Part shown: in pieces, positions 61,304 through 64,000 of the stretch
Layout of the letters: every line of letters starts with the position of its first letter
Position numbering within the stretch: position 1 is the stretch's first letter
Assembly (NCBI RefSeq): GCF_000429665.1
Contig: NZ_AUCH01000019.1
Coordinates: 22,219-86,218 of the forward strand
Direction of reading: 5' to 3'
DNA length: 64,000 nucleotides
Source of the DNA: Azovibrio restrictus DSM 23866
Lineage (GTDB): Bacteria > Pseudomonadota > Gammaproteobacteria > Burkholderiales > Rhodocyclaceae
Program-made: the position numbers and the translations under genes
The notes under the pieces: generated by a model
Database searches by the model: none
What the model was told of the DNA's origin: nothing
What the model saw: only the letters and a program-made list of their open reading frames with translations

Positions 61304-61633
61304 TCAGAACGGCAACTTGAAGCCGGGGGGAAGATTCAGGCCGGCAGTAAATCCAGCCATACGCTCCTTGCTCACGGCCTCGCCCCGGCGAACGGCATCG
61401 TTGAAGGCAGCAGCGAGAAGATCTTCCAGCATCTCCTTGTCATCCATGACGGAAGGATCAATGCTGACCCGCCGCACATCATGGCTGCAGGTCATGACCA
61501 CCTTCACCATTCCCGCGCCAGCCTGCCCCTCCACTTCCAGCAATGCCAGCTCTTCCTGGGCCTTGGCCATATTGGCCTGCATGGCCTGGGCCTGTTTCAT
61601 CAAGCCCGCGATCCCGCCTTTCATCATTTGCAT
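61304..61633 (-). CDS. ybaB: YbaB/EbfC nucleoid-associated protein
   Basis: A 109-residue dimeric DNA-binding protein (MKGGIAGLMKQAQAMQANMA, VEGQAGAGMVKVVMTCSHDV, DPSVMDDKEMLEDLLAAAFNDA). It lies 9 bases after dnaX and just before recR. The exact role is unsettled; members coat or bind DNA with loose specificity. Confidence 0.95.
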   Translation of the reverse strand: MQMMKGGIAGLMKQAQAMQANMAKAQEELALLEVEGQAGAGMVKVVMTCSHDVRRVSIDPSVMDDKEMLEDLLAAAFNDAVRRGEAVSKERMAGFTAGLNLPPGFKLPF

Positions 61634-61642
61634 GCACTCCTG

Positions 61643-63277
61643 TCAATCAATAGGTTTGATAGATGCTTCCACCAGGGAAGCGTCAAAGGTTTCAATTGCA
61701 TCACGCACAAAGGGATCCGCCTCTATGGCCGCGATGGCCATCTCCTGGCGCTCACGCCGGTGCTGTTCGGCAGCCTGGGCCGGGGTAGCCCGTGCCACCT
61801 CGGTAACTTCTATGCGCAATTGCACGTCCTGGCCCAAGCGCTCGGCCAAGGCCTGCTGCAGCTTGTCCTGGGCCGGCTTGAAAAGCAGATGCCGATGGGC
61901 TGGAGACAATTGCAAGAGACATTGGACTCCATCGCGGCTCACGAGATCACAGTGCTGCGCAAGTTCCCGGGCCATGCCACTCACATTCAGTGTGGACACC
62001 AGCGCATGCCAATCCTGGTTCACATCCAGAACCGCGGAAGCTTGAGAAGCCGGAGTTAGCGCATCCGCCCCAGGAGCAGCCCGGGGCAGTTCCTGGGCCC
62101 GGGAAAGCACTGCGGCAGCGCCAGCGCTCACACTATCCGCCAAGGCCCGACGCCCGGCCGCTGCAACCGGCCTAGATAGCCCCTCCTCCTGCCCCACGGG
62201 CGCAAAGGCCAGCAGGCGCAGCAACACCATCACAAAACCGCTGTACTCGTCGGGAGCCAGGGGCAACTCCTGGCGCCCCAGCGTTGCAATCTGATAGGCC
62301 AGCTGAATGAAGTCCGGAGAAAAGTGCCGTGCCAGGCGTACCAGACGCTCTCTCGCAGTGGAATCCGCCGTTTCCATGCCAGGAACCAATTGCAGTACCT
62401 GCAGCCGGGTCAGCAATACCGCCAACTCCTGCAGAGCATTGGCACAGGACAAACTGCGCCCCTGAATGTCTTCTGCTATGGCGAGCATCCTGGCGCCATC
62501 ACCCTGGGCCAAAGCCTCGAGAATATCCAGCAGATAGGCGGCATCCACGGTCCCGAGCATGTCCCGCACTAACCCGGCCTCCAACCGCCCGGCGCCATGG
62601 GCTATGGCCTGATCCAGCAGGGAAAGGGCATCGCGCATGCTGCCCGATGCCGCCCGAGCGAGGGCATGCAAGGCTTCTGGCTCGAAAGCGATATCCTCTG
62701 CGCCAAGAATACGGCCCATATGCTCCACGATGGAGGGAACCGGCATCTGCTTGAGATTGAACTGCAGACAGCGCGACAGGACCGTGACCGGTATTTTTTG
62801 CGGGTCAGTGGTTGCCAGAATGAATTTCACGTGCTCCGGCGGCTCTTCCAGCGTCTTGAGCATGGCATTGAAGGCCGACGTGGAAAGCATGTGTACTTCG
62901 TCAATGACGTACACCTTGTAACGCCCCCGGGTTGGGGCATATACGGCATTTTCCAGCAACTGCCGCATCTCCTCGACCCGCGTGTTGGTGGCCGCATCCA
63001 CCTCAAGCAAATCCACAAAACGACCAGCATCGATCTCCTGGCAGGCAGAGCAATGCCCACAGGGATTAGCGCTGACTCCGGTCTCGCAGTTCAGTGACTT
63101 GGCCAGGATGCGGGCAATGGTGGTCTTGCCGACACCGCGGGTACCAGTGAAGAGATAGGCATGGTGCAGGCGCCTCTCGTTCAGCGCATGAGTCAGTGCC
63201 CTGACCACATGCTCCTGCCCTACCAATGTCGAGAAATTACGAGGACGCCACTTTCGGGCAAGAACCTGATAGCCCAT
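61643..63277 (-). CDS. dnaX: DNA polymerase III subunit gamma/tau
   Basis: A 544-residue clamp-loader subunit. The AAA+ domain holds the Walker A GTRGVGKT, a CGHCSACQ zinc module and the DEVHMLS Walker B. The tau C-terminal region follows and binds polymerase and DnaB. The ATG at 63277 (MGYQVLARKWRPRNF) is the family start. I see no obvious A-rich slippery site for a gamma frameshift. Confidence 0.96.
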   Translation of the reverse strand: MGYQVLARKWRPRNFSTLVGQEHVVRALTHALNERRLHHAYLFTGTRGVGKTTIARILAKSLNCETGVSANPCGHCSACQEIDAGRFVDLLEVDAATNTRVEEMRQLLENAVYAPTRGRYKVYVIDEVHMLSTSAFNAMLKTLEEPPEHVKFILATTDPQKIPVTVLSRCLQFNLKQMPVPSIVEHMGRILGAEDIAFEPEALHALARAASGSMRDALSLLDQAIAHGAGRLEAGLVRDMLGTVDAAYLLDILEALAQGDGARMLAIAEDIQGRSLSCANALQELAVLLTRLQVLQLVPGMETADSTARERLVRLARHFSPDFIQLAYQIATLGRQELPLAPDEYSGFVMVLLRLLAFAPVGQEEGLSRPVAAAGRRALADSVSAGAAAVLSRAQELPRAAPGADALTPASQASAVLDVNQDWHALVSTLNVSGMARELAQHCDLVSRDGVQCLLQLSPAHRHLLFKPAQDKLQQALAERLGQDVQLRIEVTEVARATPAQAAEQHRRERQEMAIAAIEADPFVRDAIETFDASLVEASIKPID

Positions 63278-63317
63278 GCACTCAGATCCAGAGAAGAAAA
63301 AGAAAGTGGCGAGCCTA

Positions 63318-63409
63318 ACCCCCGGCACTTGCAGATAATGGCTGTGGCTGCTTCCTTCCGGACCTGACCAGATTCACCACCCTGCAATGCGGGGAGACCC
63401 GCCGGGGAC
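63318..63409 (-). ncRNA. ffs: Signal recognition particle RNA (4.5S)
   Basis: The minus strand holds the universal core GGTCAGGTCCGGAAGGAAGCAGCCA inside a long hairpin closed by CCCCGGC/GCCGGGG. Its size of about 90 bases matches the small bacterial SRP RNA. It lies just upstream of dnaX, a common place in Proteobacteria. The ends are estimated from the terminal stem. Confidence 0.94.
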
Positions 63410-63627
63410 GATTCTATCACAGCCCGGCCGGCTGCCGCTCGGCAAAACCGATATTTCATGACTCGGCGATGTAAGCGCCGGAAGTCTGAAGGGGCGGATC
63501 AACTTTAATCGCAGTATTGCCCGATCCGGATGCCCCCAATGCTGTCATGGCTGCGTAATCGGCAATTAGCTTGAGCGGGGTGGAGTATTTCTATTGAGGA
63601 GATGGAGGTGGTTGGTCTGGATTACAA
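63410..63627. other. Gap between SRP RNA and the rRNA terminator
   Basis: About 220 bases without a convincing gene. It should contain the SRP RNA promoter (leftward), but I could not single out a clear -35/-10 pair. Confidence 0.4.
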
Positions 63628-63666
63628 AAGTAAACACCCCGCTAGAAGGTATCTAGCGGGGTGTTT
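63628..63666 (-). terminator. Terminator of the rRNA operon
   Basis: AAACACCCCGCTAGA/TCTAGCGGGGTGTTT is a perfect 15-bp stem with a 5-base loop directly after 5S rRNA. On the minus strand it runs into TTTACTTTTG. Confidence 0.88.
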
Positions 63667-63673
63667 GAATGGG

Positions 63674-63790
63674 TGCTTGGCGGTGACCTACTTTCGCGAG
63701 CGGAAGCTCACTATCATTGGCGCGGTCCTGTTTCACGGTCCTGTTCGGGATGGGAAGGGGTGGTACCGGGACGCTATGGCCGCCAAGCGT
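63674..63790 (-). rRNA. rrf: 5S ribosomal RNA
   Basis: About 117 bases. The minus strand starts GCTTGGCGGCCATAGCG and ends GGTCACCGCCAAGC, forming the terminal stem. Internal sequences CCCATCCCGAACAGG and GATAGTGAGC are 5S-specific. The ends may be off by a few bases. Confidence 0.95.
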
Positions 63791-63891
63791 AACTTGTATG
63801 TTCAGGGGTTAGCTGAACGCAAAATGGGGTAGAAGGTTTGTAGAGGTGATTGCTACAGTTGTTTCATTGAATCGTGTTGATTCAAGGTTAT

Positions 63892-64000
63892 AGGATCAAG
63901 CCGCACGGGCAATTAGTACTGGTTAGCTTAACGCATTACTGCGCTTCCACACCCAGCCTATCAACGTCGTGGTCTTCGACGACCCTACAGGGGGCTTAAA
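63892..64000 (-). rRNA. rrl: 23S ribosomal RNA, 3' end only
   Basis: The minus strand matches the 3' end of 23S rRNA (GACGTTGATAGGCTGGGTGT, then GTACTAATTGCCCGTGCGGC). The gene continues beyond the window edge. About 100 bases separate it from 5S. Confidence 0.94.

Noticed and set aside
63602..63832. 76-codon frame on the plus strand
   Set aside because: It runs over the rRNA terminator and the 5S rRNA in antisense and is not a gene.

Overview
The window is GC-rich DNA from a betaproteobacterium, most likely of the Rhodocyclales (Azospira/Dechloromonas-like). This rests on recognising family resemblances and on the conserved gene order purA-hisZ-hflCK-hflX-hfq-der-bamB-hisS-ispG-rodZ-pilW-rlmN-ndk; no search was run. 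Most of it is core chromosome. A filamentous-phage (inovirus) prophage of about 12.4 kb sits in a tRNA-Arg gene.

Layout. 1-5.0 kb: an NCS1-permease-like protein cut by the window edge, an ankyrin-repeat protein, a TonB-like protein, two lipoproteins (one FlgO-like) and an M48 protease. 5.0-20.7 kb: a long leftward run of housekeeping genes for purine and histidine synthesis, membrane-protease modulation, Hfq, ribosome-associated GTPases, outer-membrane assembly, isoprenoid synthesis, cell shape, pilus assembly and rRNA methylation. 20.7-26.5 kb: a TRAP dicarboxylate transporter (dctPQM) divergent from a DctB-like kinase and a FixJ-like regulator. 26.5-31.9 kb: tilS, accA, an MBL hydrolase, an HDOD protein, an MFS transporter and a 41-residue protein. 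31.9-35.8 kb: a KdpD/KdpE-like two-component system whose kinase lacks the usual N-terminal Kdp sensor, convergent with trkH; both carry a similar upstream motif. 35.9-39.6 kb: a Bax-inhibitor-1 family protein, an NhaR-like regulator and uup.

39.68-52.19 kb: tRNA-Arg(CCT) and the prophage, bounded by a 20-bp direct repeat. From the left it carries a tyrosine integrase, a truncated antitoxin-like gene and an AT-rich membrane/winged-helix gene. A leftward lysogeny operon follows: repressor, a small secreted TonB/TolA-C-like protein and a two-TM protein. Rightward come small early genes, a repeat- and hairpin-rich ORF, and the virion module: a possible ssDNA-binding protein, small coat proteins, major coat, a TspB/pIII-like adhesin, a pVI-like protein, Zot/pI, a pIV secretin, and after a large hairpin the replication protein.

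52.2-64 kb: a copper/cytochrome-oxidase cassette (DUF2946, PCuAC, SCO), a hypothetical gene, a spermidine-synthase-like protein, a small Cys-containing protein, a CbiX-like protein, ybiB, sspB-sspA, the cytochrome bc1 operon petABC, recR-ybaB-dnaX, SRP RNA, and the 3' end of an rRNA operon (5S and part of 23S) on the minus strand.

The most interesting material is in the prophage: the lysogeny operon with its TonB/TolA-C-like protein, the AT-rich cargo gene, the twin hairpins after the coat gene, and the heptad-repeat/hairpin ORF. Outside it, the KdpDE-TrkH pairing stands out.
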